From the NCBI GenBank assembly GCA_014529385.2, contig CM043960.1, positions 35,577,396-35,641,395 on the forward strand: 64,000 nucleotides of DNA, read 5' to 3'. Origin of the DNA: Adiantum capillus-veneris. Its lineage: Eukaryota; Streptophyta; Polypodiopsida; Polypodiales; Pteridaceae. The translations under genes and the position numbers were made by a program. The notes beneath the pieces were generated by a model, which was not told the DNA's origin, searched no databases, and was given only the letters and a program-made list of their open reading frames with translations. Positions 10,277 through 23,300 of the stretch are shown one piece after another; position 1 is the first letter of the stretch, and every line of letters starts with the position of its first letter.

Positions 10277-12154
10277 AAACTATTAGCAGACAGAGCTGTA
10301 AAATTAGTTTGCATGTTCTACAATGAAAAGATACTACAACATATTGAAAGTGCTAGCTACAAGAAATAAATGCCTAGTTGAGTGGACGATTATCAAGCAG
10401 AAGATGAAGATGAATTCATCAATATTGACGTATCTCAATGTAAAATAGTTGAGATCAAAGAGGACCTCACGATAGATGTAGACAATTCAACATTGGAGAA
10501 CTGACAATGGACAAACACAGAGAAAAATAATGACTGCATAGACTCAGCATAAGATGTCACAAGTTTACAAGATGTGAAATTGTAACTGAAGTTTTTATTT
10601 TTTAACAAGTTTTTAATGCAAACAATGCTACTTTGAGGCAAAATTACAATGTCTATTGTTGTGAAGGTTGATGTTGAGCTTGTGCTTTTTCAGTAATAAA
10701 ATCATTGATTATTCCACTAGGGATGCTTTGTCGCGCTTGCTTGAATTTATATTCATTGGCTATCCCGAACATATAATACACACCCTATGAAATTTCTTTA
10801 GAATAAATTTCACATCAACTTGTTTTGCATGAGTCTAATCAAGCACATAGATGGTAATATTGACTATACGCCAGTGACCACTCCATCCAATAAAAGTTTT
10901 ATAGCATACTATGTATTGAGAGGATGAAGATGTATGTGAATCTCATGCGGGGACTAACTATGGATGTACAACCAAGTGACTTATGTGTGTCCCTTGAACA
11001 GGTGGAGGATTCACTCGTTGTGTTAAATTTTGATCGTCTTGGCTTATTGATCAAATCTGTTTTCCATTTTGGCTTGTGACACTGGAGGTATTTGGAATAC
11101 CTAAGGAGCTATGTGATTTTTATATCCTTCTCCATCAATTGTGTTGTCATTCAAGTTTATCTTTGTGCCTTCAAATCTTAGCATCAACTTGTCTTGTGTG
11201 AATGTCACACAACTCTCTCTTATATCGTGTACGGCCACAATGGTTTCCTTCGAGGAGAAGTCCATTGGACGTTGTTGGAAAAATTGTGCATACAACATCT
11301 TTGCAAAGTACAGATCACAATCTACGTTGTGCAATGGAAACTTCAAGTCCATCTTTTTGACATTTTCTGTGATTTCTTGGTGTTGATACTTCGATACTTT
11401 TCACATGCCTTTCTTGATTTCTCTGTATTTACATGGCCATGTTGTCTTGATCATTTTCTTGATCACTTATTTGTTGATATCTTCTATTGCGCATAGTTTG
11501 GGTTTTGCCCATTTGGATAGCCAATGAGCTGTGTGCGTTGCTTTGTGCTGATATACCATGTGCTAAAGACTTCATGCATTGAAATGCATTAACAACTGCT
11601 TGGCGTTATCTATTGGGACAAGTTGTGCGTCAGATTCTTGGTCCTACTGAGCCATGGTGTCTCAAAACTTCACAAATAGACAAATATTAAACATCTTGGC
11701 AAAACGTTGTTCCCTCGAAGATCTACTCTCTCACACTATAGCTCAAAATGTTTATCAACCATGACAAAGCCAGATCACACCAGAGAAATCAAAATGCATA
11801 AATAGAGTAATCAACACGATTATAAATAGTTGACCCAAATGAAAAGATCGGTCCAAATAAAAACCTAAATAAAAAATCATTTACAATAAATATTGATAAT
11901 TTTTCAGCTAGATAAAAAGAAGATATAAGTTCAATGAGAGGTCATTAAACAGGGTTAGGATCTATCTTTAAATGATCTTTGAAAAATAGCAAATTGATTC
12001 CTTTTGGCCTCACGCTCCCTTAGCTTCATCTATGTGTTCATCTTCAGTTGAATGACTTTGAGAGTATCGTGATCAAGGTAACAAGATACTTCATTTTTGA
12101 AGAATACTCTGCTAGTTGCATTCCAAAAATCTATCACCATCTCTTACATAAAAC
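10277..12154. other. AT-rich DNA with possible exon relics
   Basis: No intact gene was seen. Two minus-strand stretches have a protein-like look without a recognised family: about 10663-10800 (reads YMFGIANEYKFKQARQSIP) and 11101-11352 (contains LYFAKMLYAQFFQQRPMDF). They lie downstream, on the same strand, of the kinase-like relic at 12155-12505 and might once have belonged to the same gene, but nothing proves this. Confidence 0.35.
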
Positions 12155-12505
12155 CTAGCGCATATATATATCAATGGCCTTTGTGTATGTACCAATCACA
12201 TTGTAGATCATAGATTGTTGGAGCAATCCATGGCCACTTTGACAGCTCGTGCTTGCATGCACTCTTTGCTTCCAAAGCTGCATTGTCAAAGATTTAGCTG
12301 CATTATATACATAATTATTTGACACCCACTTGGTTGAAATTCTTAGCAGCATGCCACAATTGTTAATACTGATGCAAATTATTTGCTCTTGTGAAATAAA
12401 AATTACATTATATGGATGTAGATTGCAATGTACAATGTCAACTAAGTAAATGCCTGCAATGCCGTTAACCAATGCATGCAAAATGGCTAGCATGTGTTCA
12501 ATCAT
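12155..12505 (-). pseudogene. Protein-kinase-like catalytic-domain relic
   Basis: The frame contains IVHCNLHPYNVIF, which aligns with the kinase catalytic loop (usually HRDLKPxN; here HCNLHPYN). It then has ISINNCGMLLRIS where the DFG segment belongs, and VIGTYTKAIDIY, which resembles the stretch after the activation segment. Both the catalytic Asp and the DFG motif are lost, and no N-lobe with a glycine-rich loop was found. I read it as a dead kinase exon, possibly tyrosine-kinase-like type, rather than a working pseudokinase. The next possible exon on this strand (13062-13415) lies in the left arm of an inverted repeat. Confidence 0.45.
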
Positions 12506-13061
12506 TATTTTGAGATATGTATGTCTATCTCTTATGGATTTTGATCTGTTGGGGGCAATTTCTTTCCACCACTATGCATGCAAAGTCAAAATGTGCCTTG
12601 CAAGAAGTGTACTCGGCACATCAAGTCTCCCAGCAAGCCTCCATTATAGTATGAAAAGAAAGTGTATTCATGGGGTCTCTGTAGTGAAACTGATGCATTT
12701 GACAATGGATGAATGCAATGTTTGCATGCCCTGTTCTATTTAGAAGCTATTAAATTTTGCTTTTATCCCTCCCTTATAGCATTTGGCTACATAATTGATG
12801 TGTTCTAGAAAGAAAAAAAGCTCTTAATGGTGTATAAGCTACAAACAACAAATGAACCTGATCCAATTCTGACTCCTTATACTAAGGCTTCATGGGGAAT
12901 GACAATCAAATGTGCAGACTTAGCATTCAATGTTATGTGCATGAGTGTTCTCGTGCCGCTGGCTTTTGACTTGTTGTCGATGGCTCCGTGCGTGTTTTGC
13001 GTCATTTTTACTCGCTTGGGCAAAGTAGAATGATCTTGTATTTTGACTCTCTTCATCTAAG

Positions 13062-13415
13062 TTATCTTTTGTTTCTCCCACTGTTTTTTCCATAGGTCAT
13101 ATTGCATGTAAGAGGAATGTATTCTTTCAAATCTCTGCAACATATCTTCATGCTACCAAGCGTTGTTTTGATTTTGTGATGCAACTCAAATTCTTTGATA
13201 CCAGTTGGCATCAATAACTCGTGGTGGCCTTCTTCACGTAGCGTGCACTCTATATATTTCCACATAGTGCTAATGAAATCTTTAATAAAGATATCGCTTT
13301 CATTAATCTGATGGATTTTGGCATTTGCATACATTGAGATTGCATGTGTGCACTCTTTGTAAATTGTTTGCATGATGATCTTTTTCTCTTGAGGCGTCAC
13401 TTTTACACTGGTCAA
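13062..13415 (-). pseudogene. Unrecognised open frame in the left arm of inverted repeat 1
   Basis: A 117-codon frame with IFIKDFISTMWKYIECT in the middle. A shortened, diverged copy is on the opposite strand at 14702-14944 (IFIKDYISTMCHELLVPA), so the frame was part of the sequence that was inverted and duplicated. I do not recognise the family. It may be an exon of a gene also represented by the kinase-like relic, but spacing is the only hint. Confidence 0.35.
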
Positions 13416-13496
13416 TAAAAAAATGATCTAAACGGTACCGCATAACCCATCTAGGTTTTGTACATATTAGATTATCGAAATATTAGGTTAAATACA

Positions 13497-14560
13497 TGTA
13501 ACACTTTAAAAAACTATGTTAAACCATAAGAAATTGGTTCACATTTTGATAGTTAGTACTAATTCTGTCTAAAGTTGATAAAATATAGCACAAACCATGA
13601 CTATAAAGCTAATCAAATAACACCATATTAGTGAATTTGGGAAATTTTCAATTTTCATTTTTAAAACAAGCTTAAGATTTCACCACATGGCCAAATCTTA
13701 GCCAAAGTTTTGAGAGCATGGCTCGGAAGAGCTTTTCAAGTACTACCTTGTGGAAGGCTTTAACCTTAAAAAAAAGTTTGAGATTTTTCCATATGGCTAA
13801 ATCTTGAAGACATTGACGATTCCCAAATTGGCTCTAAAGTCTTAAATTCTCTAATGTGGTGTTAAATACATTGATTCAATCTTCCGAACCATACATGCTA
13901 AAGACATGTAACACTTCTGAAATCTATGCTAAACTATAAAACATTGGTTCACATTTTGATCTAGCACTAGTTATGTCCAAAGTAACATGTAACACTTCAA
14001 AAAGCTATGCTAAACCATAAAACAATGATTCACATTTTGATTGCTAGCACTAGTTATGTCCAAAGTTGATAAAATATAGCACAAACCATGAAGATAATCC
14101 TAATCAAATATATTGACTCAATCTTTCGAACCATACAGGTTAAAAACATATACCACTCCAAAAAAACTATCATAAACCATAAGCATTGGTTCACAATTTG
14201 ATGTGCTAGTACTAGTTATATCCAAAGTTGCTAAAGTATGACTATAAGGATAATCAAATACATTGATTCAATCTTTCAAGCCTCTTGAAGTGTTACATGT
14301 TACTTTGGACATAACAAGTGCTACCAATCAAAATGTGAACCAATGTTTTTGGTTTAACATAACTTTTTGAAGTGTTACATGTCTTTAATCTATATGGTTT
14401 GGAAGATTGAATCAATGTACTTGCTTAGCCTTATCGTCATGGTTTGTGCCATATTTTATCAACTTTAGACAGAACTAGTGCTAGCAATTCGTATGTGAAC
14501 CAATGTCTGATGGTTTAACATAATTTTTAAAGAGTTACATGTCTCTAACCTAATATTTTG
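13497..14560. repeat. Tandem repeat of about 150-165 bases in the centre of inverted repeat 1
   Basis: Units share TTGGTTCACATTTTGAT, CTAGCACTAGTTATGTCC, ATGTAACACTTC and GATTCAATCTTTC. Plus-orientation units occur at about 13497, 13868, 13986 and 14131, and minus-orientation units between about 14285 and 14560. The same unit makes up the centre of inverted repeat 2 (17270-17790). Confidence 0.75.
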
Positions 14561-15521
14561 ATAGTTTCACATGTATGAAACCTAGATGCGCTATGCAGTA
14601 ACATTTAAATCATTATTTTATTGACCAGTGTAGAAATGATGTCTGCAAAGAAAAAGATCGTCATGCAAATAATTTACAAAGAGTGCATATAGACAATCTC
14701 AATGTACGTAGATGTCATAATCCAGCGGAGTAATCAAACCGATATTTTTATTAAAGATTACATTAGCACTATGTGCCATGAGTTATTGGTGCCAGCATGT
14801 ATCATAGAATTCGATTTGTCTCACAAAATCACAATGGTGCTTGGTAGCATGAACATACGTTGCAGAGATTTGAAAGACGACATTTCTCCTACATCCAATA
14901 TGACACGGGTAGAGATGTGTGACAAACAGTGGGAGGAAAAGTAGATGAAGATGAATGAGAGTGAAAGTGCAAGATCAATCCAATTTGTCCAAACAAATAA
15001 AAATAGTGCAAAATACGCACGGAGCCATCAGTGACAAGTTGAATGTCAGAGGCACGTGAACATTCATATCAACATTGAATGCTAAGTCTGCGCATTTGAT
15101 TGGCATTCTCCATGAAGCCTTAGTAGAAGCTGTCAGAATTAGATTAGGTTCATTTGGTGTTTGCAGCTTATACACCATTAAGAGCTTTTTTTATTTCCAG
15201 AACACATCAATTATGTAGGAAAATTCTATGAGGGAGGGACAAAAACAAAGTTTAACAGCTTGCAAACAGAGCAACATATGCAAACATTTCATCTATCCAT
15301 TGTCCGATGCATCGATTTAACTACACAGGTCCCAAGGATCACTTTCTTTCCATACTATAATAAGGCTTGCTAGGAGACTTGATCTACCGAGTACCCTTCT
15401 CGTAAGGCACATTTTGACGTTGTATGCACATACTCTAGTATGGTTGGAAGATTGTATGAGTTTGTTCTAATAGGTCAGGGCCTTTTGAAGGCGTTTAATA
15501 TAACATTTCATTTCTTCTCTT

Positions 15522-15525
<4 letters not shown>

Positions 15526-15579
<54 letters not shown>
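15526..15579. repeat. (TC)n microsatellite at the left end of inverted repeat 2
   Basis: A dinucleotide run directly after the mLINE-like 3' terminus. It is mirrored by the (GA)n runs at 18886-18924 and 19050-19091 in the right arm. Confidence 0.95.
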
Positions 15580-15582
<3 letters not shown>

Positions 15583-15971
15583 GTTCTATGCCCAATGCCC
15601 TTGTCTTGATGTTGTCAAGACTCAGCCCCTTGAAACACGACTTGTAACCTTGAATGCCTAAGCCATGCTCATTATAAAGGTATGATGACTAACCTTAATA
15701 TCCTCACTATTGCATGGCTCATCCAACCAAGGATTTGATAATCATGTGATCACGTAAAATTCTATGTGATTACAATGTGTTATCATATTCACATATTTAC
15801 ACTCTGCATGATCATATTGGTGACATGATAACCCACCAAAAGCCCAGTGGTCTTTTGAAAAATTTTTGACAGGCCCACCAAGAAAAAGCATCGAAAAAGC
15901 ATAAAATCCCGATGGGTCCACAAGACAATAAGAAAGGGGCCTTGGGAGAGCTCTCTAGGACTCATTTTCAG

Positions 15972-15976
<5 letters not shown>

Positions 15977-16052
<76 letters not shown>

Positions 16053-16068
16053 GGGGGGGGGGGGGGTC
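15977..16068. repeat. (AG)n microsatellite ending in a G run
   Basis: About 70 bases of AG followed by about 20 bases mostly G. The matching position in the right arm of inverted repeat 2 (near 18520) has no such run, so it expanded or arose after the inversion. Confidence 0.95.
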
Positions 16069-16889
16069 ATGTGGGAGTGTGCTCTACATTGCAATGAGTA
16101 GCACTAGAAGAGTAGCAGAGCACATGATTCAGGCGATTGTATTGTACCATGTATCGTGGTGCACAAAAATAGGAGGGTAGCTGACCACACAATGGTGGGT
16201 GTGTGCACTAGTCATTCTACTCAACGGTGCTTAGCACGGAGATATCACCTCGGTTACGTAGGGAATATGGTGTCCTTGTGGTAAGTATTGGCTCATCGTA
16301 TGTGTACTACATCGGTAACATGATGATACTAGTATAATTATGGTGAGTTAACTTTCCTTTCCAATGTAAAGAAAACATATGGGCATCGTTCAGTAACGCA
16401 TCCATATGATGCTCGTACTTAAACAATCTTCAGATTTTAGCGGCACTCAGTCGGTAACTTGACTAATATGTGTCATTTGTTTGAATAAGCATGTGTTTAT
16501 GCATACATGTGACCTTCAGGTCGTTGAACAGACCATATGAACGCCATATAAATTGTATGTACATGTATATTCAATGTCTGTTTGAATATTATGTATACCA
16601 AATACTTGATCGATAACGTGAGCATAGAGTATTTTGTATACTATTTTTCATGATGTCTATAAATGTTCGTGTTGATTCTTTTTGTCAAAGTATCTTGCAT
16701 TGAATCATAACCCATATTAAAAAAAAAGAATCATAATTATTTGTCAACTATCCGTTGATTTATTTGTCGACTATCTCTATCATGTTAGCAAAATTTATTG
16801 AAAAACTAATATTTCTTTCACAATATAATGCTAATTTTTTTAGCATATTGAACTTGGGATATCAATTAATCATAAATTTAAACTTTAAC

Positions 16890-16916
16890 TCTCTCTCTCT
16901 CTCTCTCTCTCTCTCA
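16890..16916. repeat. (CT)n tract in the left arm of inverted repeat 2
   Basis: A short CT run, mirrored by the (GA)n run at 18169-18208 in the right arm, so this one was present before the inversion. Confidence 0.9.
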
Positions 16917-17269
16917 AGGGATACAAAACTTGCAATGAGTCACAAAATTGATTTGAGCCACAAAAATTGCTTAGATCATAGATTTTAGTAAATTAGACAC
17001 TTCTTTTGCATATAACATAAAAACCTCATAAAACTTCTCATATATGGAACTAAGAACAGAAAAGCTCAATTTACATATGTATGAATCTTACAATTGTTAT
17101 GAAAAACTCAAAATTTTAAAAAAATTTACTCAAATTGACAAATTGAATTCTACTAATTAATTTGGATAAGTAAATAATATTGACAATCTTAAAAGATTTG
17201 ATTCTCTTTTTTTTGCAAATTATCTCTCAAAAATGACCATGGAGGAATAGTTGTATACCTTCACTTAGC

Positions 17270-17790
17270 TTTGTACCATATTTTATTAACTTTGAACAAA
17301 ACTAGTGCTAGCAATCAAAATGTGAATCAATGTCTTTGGCTAACAATCAAAATGTGAAGTCAAAAGATGAGATTGCACTTCTCAAAGAAACCATAAAACA
17401 TTGATTCACACTTTGATTGCTAGCACTAATTATGTCCAAAAATGATAAAGTATGCCACTAACCATGACGATAAAGCTAATCAAATATATTGACTCAATGT
17501 TTTGAATCATACAGGTTAAAGACATGTACCACTTCAAAAATCTATGATAAACCATAGGACATTGGTTCACAATTTGATTGTGTTAGTACTACTTATGTCC
17601 AAAATTGATAAAATATGGCACAAACTATGACGACAAGGATAATCAAATACATCAAATCAATCTTTCGAGCCATACAAGTTAAAGACATGTAACATTTAGA
17701 AAACCTATGCTAAACCATAGTACATTGATTCACATTTTGATTGGTAGCACTCGATCTATTTAAAGTTCATAAAATATGGTACAAAGCTAA
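17270..17790. repeat. Tandem repeat at the centre of inverted repeat 2
   Basis: About three units of the same ~150-165-base repeat found at 13497-14560 (CACATTTTGATTG, TAGCACT, TATGTCCAAA, ATGGCACAAA). Its presence at the turn of both inverted repeats suggests it helped to form them. Confidence 0.7.
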
Positions 17791-18164
17791 GTAAAGGTAT
17801 GCAATTATCTCTCCATGGTCATTTTTGGTAGAGAATTTACAAAAACGGATCATTTTTTGTCAGTTTATTTTGAAAGAGAATTAAATCTTTTAAGACTGTT
17901 GATATTTTTTACTCATCCAAGTTAAGTACTAGAATTCAATCTTATAAATAATTTGTCAATTTGAGCTAAAGTTTTTATTTTTGAGCTTTTCATGGCAATT
18001 GTAAGATTCATACATATGTAAATTGAGCTTTTCTTTTCTTAATTTCATATATAAAAAGTTTTATGAGGTTTTGATGTTATATACAGAAGTAGTATCTCAT
18101 TTACTAAAGTCTATGATCTAAGCAATTTTTGTGGTTCAAGTCAGTTTTTGTGACTCATTACAAG

Positions 18165-18210
<46 letters not shown>

Positions 18211-18882
18211 GACGTTTAATTTTGTGATGAATTGATATCCAAAGTTCAATAAAGAAAAAAATAGCATTATATTGTGAACAAAATATTGGTTTTTCAATAA
18301 AGTTTAGAGATAGTTGACAAATAATTATGATTCCTTTTTTTATATGTTATAATTTGATATGAGACAGTTTAACGAAAACAGTCAACACGAACATTTATAG
18401 ACATCATGAAAATTTTTATACGAAGTACAGAGGAAATACTCTGTACGATCATGGTATCGACCAAATACTTTGTGTACATAGCACTCAAACTAACATTGAA
18501 TATACATGTATATACAATACATGTTCCAAGGCCCCTTTTTTATTATCTTGCGGACTCAACGGGATTTTTCGTTTTTGCGTAGGGCTTTTTATTTTTCTCG
18601 ACAAACCTCTGAAAATTTTCAAAAACCCAAACGAGTTATCAAGTCACCAATCTGGTACCAACTTAAATGTAATCATGCAAAGTGTAATTAGTGAATATGA
18701 CAATAACACATTGCAATCACATAAAATTTTACGTGATCACATGATTATTCACTCCCTAGTTGGATGAGCCATGCAATAGCAAGGATATTAAGGATGGTTA
18801 TCATACCTTTATAACAAGTCGTGTTTCAACGGACTGTGTCTTGACAATGTCAACACAAGAGCATTGGACGTGGAACAATGAG

Positions 18883-18885
<3 letters not shown>

Positions 18886-18926
<41 letters not shown>

Positions 18927-19047
18927 TTATATTAACGTCTTCAAAAGGCCAAAATGGCCTATGAGACCAATCTTCAAAAAGTTTCAAGGGAAGGTTTCAA
19001 GGGACTGTGTCTTGACAATGTCAAGACAAGCGCATTGGGCATGGAAC

Positions 19048-19091
<44 letters not shown>
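18886..19091. repeat. Two (GA)n tracts with a duplicated LINE-terminus segment
   Basis: GA runs at 18886-18924 and 19050-19091. Each is preceded by a GGAACAATGAGA segment and followed by the reverse complement of the mLINE 3' terminus (AAAAGGCCAAAATGGCCTATGAGACC after the first, split here only by length limits). The unit of about 150 bases was duplicated in tandem. Confidence 0.8.
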
Positions 19092-19093
<2 letters not shown>

Positions 19094-19160
19094 GAAATGA
19101 AATGTTATCTTAAATGCCTTCAAAAAGGCCAAAATGACCTATGAGACCAAACCCATACAA

Positions 19161-20373
19161 TCTTGGTGGATCTAATCCAACGTTTGGGTAGAAAAGAAAA
19201 TCAAGTAAAATAAAATAAAAAATGAACAATGCCCGAGAAGTTTTAATATTGTAGGTACAATGCTAAGAGACCTCGAGCCCCATAGCTGGCAACCATGTCT
19301 TCATTAGCATGAAGCCTAGGCCCACTATAGGTAAAACCTACAAATCGTGTGCGTTCAAGGACTGATGAACACACATGATAGGATTTTCTTTATTATGGTG
19401 ATTCCCCCCCCCCCCCCCAAAATCTCAGTGTCGCTATACTACGATTGTAACAAGCGGAAGAGAGAACATTACCAAAAATGTGACCTTTAAGTTAGATCCT
19501 GATGGTGGTGATGGTTTGACTACTAAAATGGCATACTACGATTGTAGCAAGCAGAAGAGAGAACAATGCCAAAAATGTGACCTTTTAAGCTAGATCTTGA
19601 TGGTGGTGATGATCTGACTACTAAAATGGCATACTTCAGATCTTTATTACTTATTTTCGCAAATTAAAAAACAAGATAGTTTTGAAGCTCGCTTATTTGA
19701 GGCTCCAAAAAAGTGGGTTTATGTACAAATCGATTACCGTTTGGGCAAGATTTTTTATGGACCCCTTTTAGATGATACCAAAACATCTCCATTTGCTTAA
19801 GGTCTTCCAATGAGTTATGAAGAAGTTCAGAACTGCTACTCCATATCTCATTGGAGCATTATTTGACTGCAATACATTTTCTTCTCGGTATGTCAAAGGC
19901 GATATTTTATGAATAGTATATACATTGAGAATGCTCCATCTTTGATTCATGTCCTCATCACAAGTCACAGATATTTACAAGCCCAGATAATAATACAACA
20001 CTTTTGGGCACCCATCCAGAACTTCGGAGGTCCTTGATGAATCAATCTTTATACAAAACCATTTCAAGGCCTTGATTAATCAATCTTTACATGAAGAAAT
20101 CATGTTATCCCATCTTTCACTTTACCGCCGATGAAATAACCGACTTACAAAAATTTCTCTATATTTTCAATATTCTACTCATGAATTCTCCCACCAGCCA
20201 GGATCTTCTTGGCAGCTACTCAGCTCAACCATGCATGGATACATGGTGGGTTGCCCACATTTTCCATGATAAACAGCCGGTGTTCCAGTAGAGTTTCCAA
20301 TAAACTAGCTGCATAATAGTAATAGTACATTTTGCAATAGCCGCTAAGATTCACTTCAAGCTCTTTGTGACTC
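19161..20373. other. Region without a recognised gene, 3' of the dehydrogenase-like gene
   Basis: The minus-strand gene ends at 20374, so its 3' untranslated region should begin here. No clear poly(A) signal position could be chosen. The stretch also contains a C run (about 19406-19421) and a two-copy tandem repeat. Short open frames on both strands (for example minus 19768-19968) match nothing I recognise. Confidence 0.4.
19437..19636. repeat. Two-copy tandem duplication, period about 97 bases
   Basis: Copies start at TACTACGATTGTAACAAG (19437) and TACTACGATTGTAGCAAG (19534). Both end near CTACTAAAATGGCATAC. They differ at a handful of positions. Confidence 0.85.
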
Positions 20374-23300
20374 TCATACTTGCTTGAAAAGATCGACTAT
20401 GCTTCTTCTTTGAGAACCAGGCACAGCAACCACCTGTAGTCAAAAGAGGTTCTATGTTACAGGAAATAGGGAACCGAGAACAAAAATAGAAACAATAGGA
20501 AACAAAAAGCGGTAACATTAATGGAAATGGGGAAAAAGTAGAGTTTCAGGTAACTATGGGCCATATATTTTTCATCATGAAAGGGTTATAATTACAACTT
20601 AACCTTTAAAATCGGAATATTGAAGTCATAAATAAGATTACTCATTCTACCACAAAAGTTTCACTTACATTTTTAAAGACAATTGATATGGTTAGATGGC
20701 ATTCTGGTTGTGTTACTATTTTGATGATTCTTTGAAGAAAAATGCTTCATTTTTAGTGTTAAGTACAATACCCAAAAAGTATGCCTATAATGATCTACAG
20801 TCGCCAAAGGCTAATATCATTTTACCTCCACAATTTTATCAGATGCATCTGAAGAAACGAGTGCTGATACACACACTTCTGCAACCTGTCACAACCACCA
20901 CAAAGTAAAATTGTGTGAGTATCATGCCAGCCGAGAACAGCCATTTTTGTGAGTGCGCGGATGCGGTGCATGTGCGGAGAGTGAGAAGGAGAGAGAGGGA
21001 GACAGAGAGCAGGACACAGGATGTGGGGTGGAGCTCCCAAATCTCACTGTGTGAGCACCATGTGAGAATGTGAGTGAGAGCTCCTTATTCTTTGTATGTA
21101 TAAAGAATAAGGAGATAAATGTGGGCAGCCGGACACTGGCCGGCGGACATGGGCAAAGCACGGTGAGGCACGCTGCCTTTACCTAACATTCTCCCACTAA
21201 CGGCTGTGTGCCGATAAGTGGCGAGAAGACTAGCCTACAACTAGTATATACAAGAGGTGAGAGAAGACGGCTCTCAACCTATGCCCACTGGCTCACCTCT
21301 GTAACTACTCTAGTGTAGATGCAACATGCATACCACTACGGCTAGAGCTACGACGACACTCCTGATGCAGGTATCGAGTGACAACCTGCATGGCTCCACA
21401 ATGCACAATGCCAGTGTCAGTCATCGCACGACTGACAACTCCCACTGCAAATGCACCAACCGCATAAGCAAGATCAGGTCTCGAGACCAAAAGGTCAGAC
21501 ATGAGAGACCCGAAAGCCGACGAAACATGCACTATGTGTGCCAACCTATCCCTGTCAGCAACCTCAGTGCCATCTGCATCCTCATCAGGAACCACCTAAC
21601 TATGCATCACTATGTCAGCATTCTCTGGCAAAGGCATATCTGCTGAGAATGACTGCAAAACCGAAAAATCAACACCACTGCAATCACACAGCTGTCTGAA
21701 GGCACTGTCGTCCTCAAACGTATCAGATGCATCATAGAACAATGCATCGGTCTCTGGCTCAATAGATGTCATCTCAACTGATGACTGGCAAAGCTGTGCA
21801 TCCCCAGAGATACCACTGTCTGCGTGAATGTCACCACAAGACAGATGCACAACCTGCTGTGTCTCACAAGAGCCTGCCTGCTCTAATTGCCTAACCTCAG
21901 TAGGCACACACACAACTGTCTCACTGCTCTGCTGACACAAAGGCAAGGCAGCATGCAACCCACTAGCAAAGGAAACCCGTCTCTGCTATCTACATGGCTG
22001 CAACAATGTCACAGAGATAGTGCCATCTCTCACGTGACTAACATGCATTGGATATGTGCTATCAACACTAGCACCTTTAGCTAAAACAAGCTGTCCAGGA
22101 TGCAAACTAAAACCGTGCTCATCTAGCACAACATGGCACCCACTGTCTCTTAACTGACTCACGGAGACCAAACTCCGAGTCAAACTCGGCACATGGCGAA
22201 CATGCCTCAGCACTAGCATTGCTCCACTCGGCAATGACATCCGAACATCTCCTGCACCAACAATGTCATGGACTGAACCATCAGTCAAGCGCACATGTCC
22301 AAGCAAACCGCTAGCATACGAGCAAAAGTACTCGCGTCTCGACGAGACGTGAAATGAAGCATCAGTATCTTGCATCCACTGCGAAGGTAATGTGCCATCG
22401 CATGACATGAGAACCTCAGGAGTAAACATGGAAGCAAGAACGACCTCACCGTCATGTGTAGCCTCATACACAACAACTGCCTCCGATGTAGTCAAAGCTG
22501 AAGCATCCAACCTGTACTGACGTTTGCGCTGTTGCATCCTGCGAAAACAACGCCTCTGAATGTGTCATGCGTGTCCACAATGCCAATAAGTGTGCAGTCT
22601 CCGTCTCTGAGACCTGCATCTCGCTCTAGGCGCATCTCTGGACTGTGAGGTGCCATATCTCTGACACAACTGCCATAAATCTCTAGTTGTACGTGCATGC
22701 ATAACTATGCAATAGACTGACTCTACTAGGCTCAACATAATCATCGACCGCGCTAGTGCATCCAAGTCCTCCCACACATTGTCAGACATGGACTCTCGCC
22801 TTGCATCCTTGCCCTGCAGTGGCAACGCCTGGCCCAAACAAGTCAATGCATCAAGCATATGCGAGCTCCACCAAGCGAAATTTGACCCATCAAATCTTGT
22901 AACAAAGAGCTCAAACTCTGACGTGCGTACTGCCATGTCTGGCAACCTGTATAACCAAAGAGCAGTAAAACCAATCCAAAAAACTGTCGGCAACCACACA
23001 ATTGAGACACAACCAAAAAAGCAAGTGCGGAATAGCTCGATGCACAAAGTAAACAGAAGGTCTCCCACTAGAACCGCAATCTGCGGGCAAAAGAGATGGA
23101 TGCGGAATACACGCCGCAATCCAAACTGCCTAACACTATGGCAAACAATGCTTGAGATAACAAAACTCTCCCACCCGAGAGTAAACCACTGTCTCAAGCA
23201 AAGAAGGTGACCAAGAGGTCAAGCGCACTAGCCTCTACAATAGGCATACCTATCTGGCAAAATTTTGGCAGAGTCTCCTCTGTAACTGGAGCAAAAACTC

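Larger units (their letters stand above)
12572..15423. repeat. Large inverted repeat 1 (arms over 1 kb)
   Basis: The left arm (about 12572-13995) and right arm (about 14285-15423) are reverse complements of each other. Examples are 12827-13033 against 14975-15178, whose minus/plus readings give related frames (both begin MVYKLQT-NEP), and 13062-13415 against 14640-14945. The left arm has about 250 extra bases near 13612-13860. The loop is roughly 290 bases of tandem repeat. The arms differ by many substitutions, so the structure is not recent. A transcript through it could fold into a long hairpin. Confidence 0.8.
15474..19160. repeat. Large inverted repeat 2 with LINE 3' termini at both outer ends
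   Basis: The left arm (15474 to about 17340) and right arm (about 17700 to 19160) are reverse complements. Landmarks include 15590-15780 against 18690-18870, 15850-15960 against 18520-18640, and 16740-17060 against 18000-18340. The left outer end has the mLINE-like terminus GCCTTTTGAAGGCG, then TTTCATTTC and (TC)n; the right outer end has the same in reverse. The right arm also has a local duplication (18835-18970 and 18995-19150). The loop is the ~150-base tandem repeat. Arms are diverged, with different microsatellite lengths. Confidence 0.8.
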
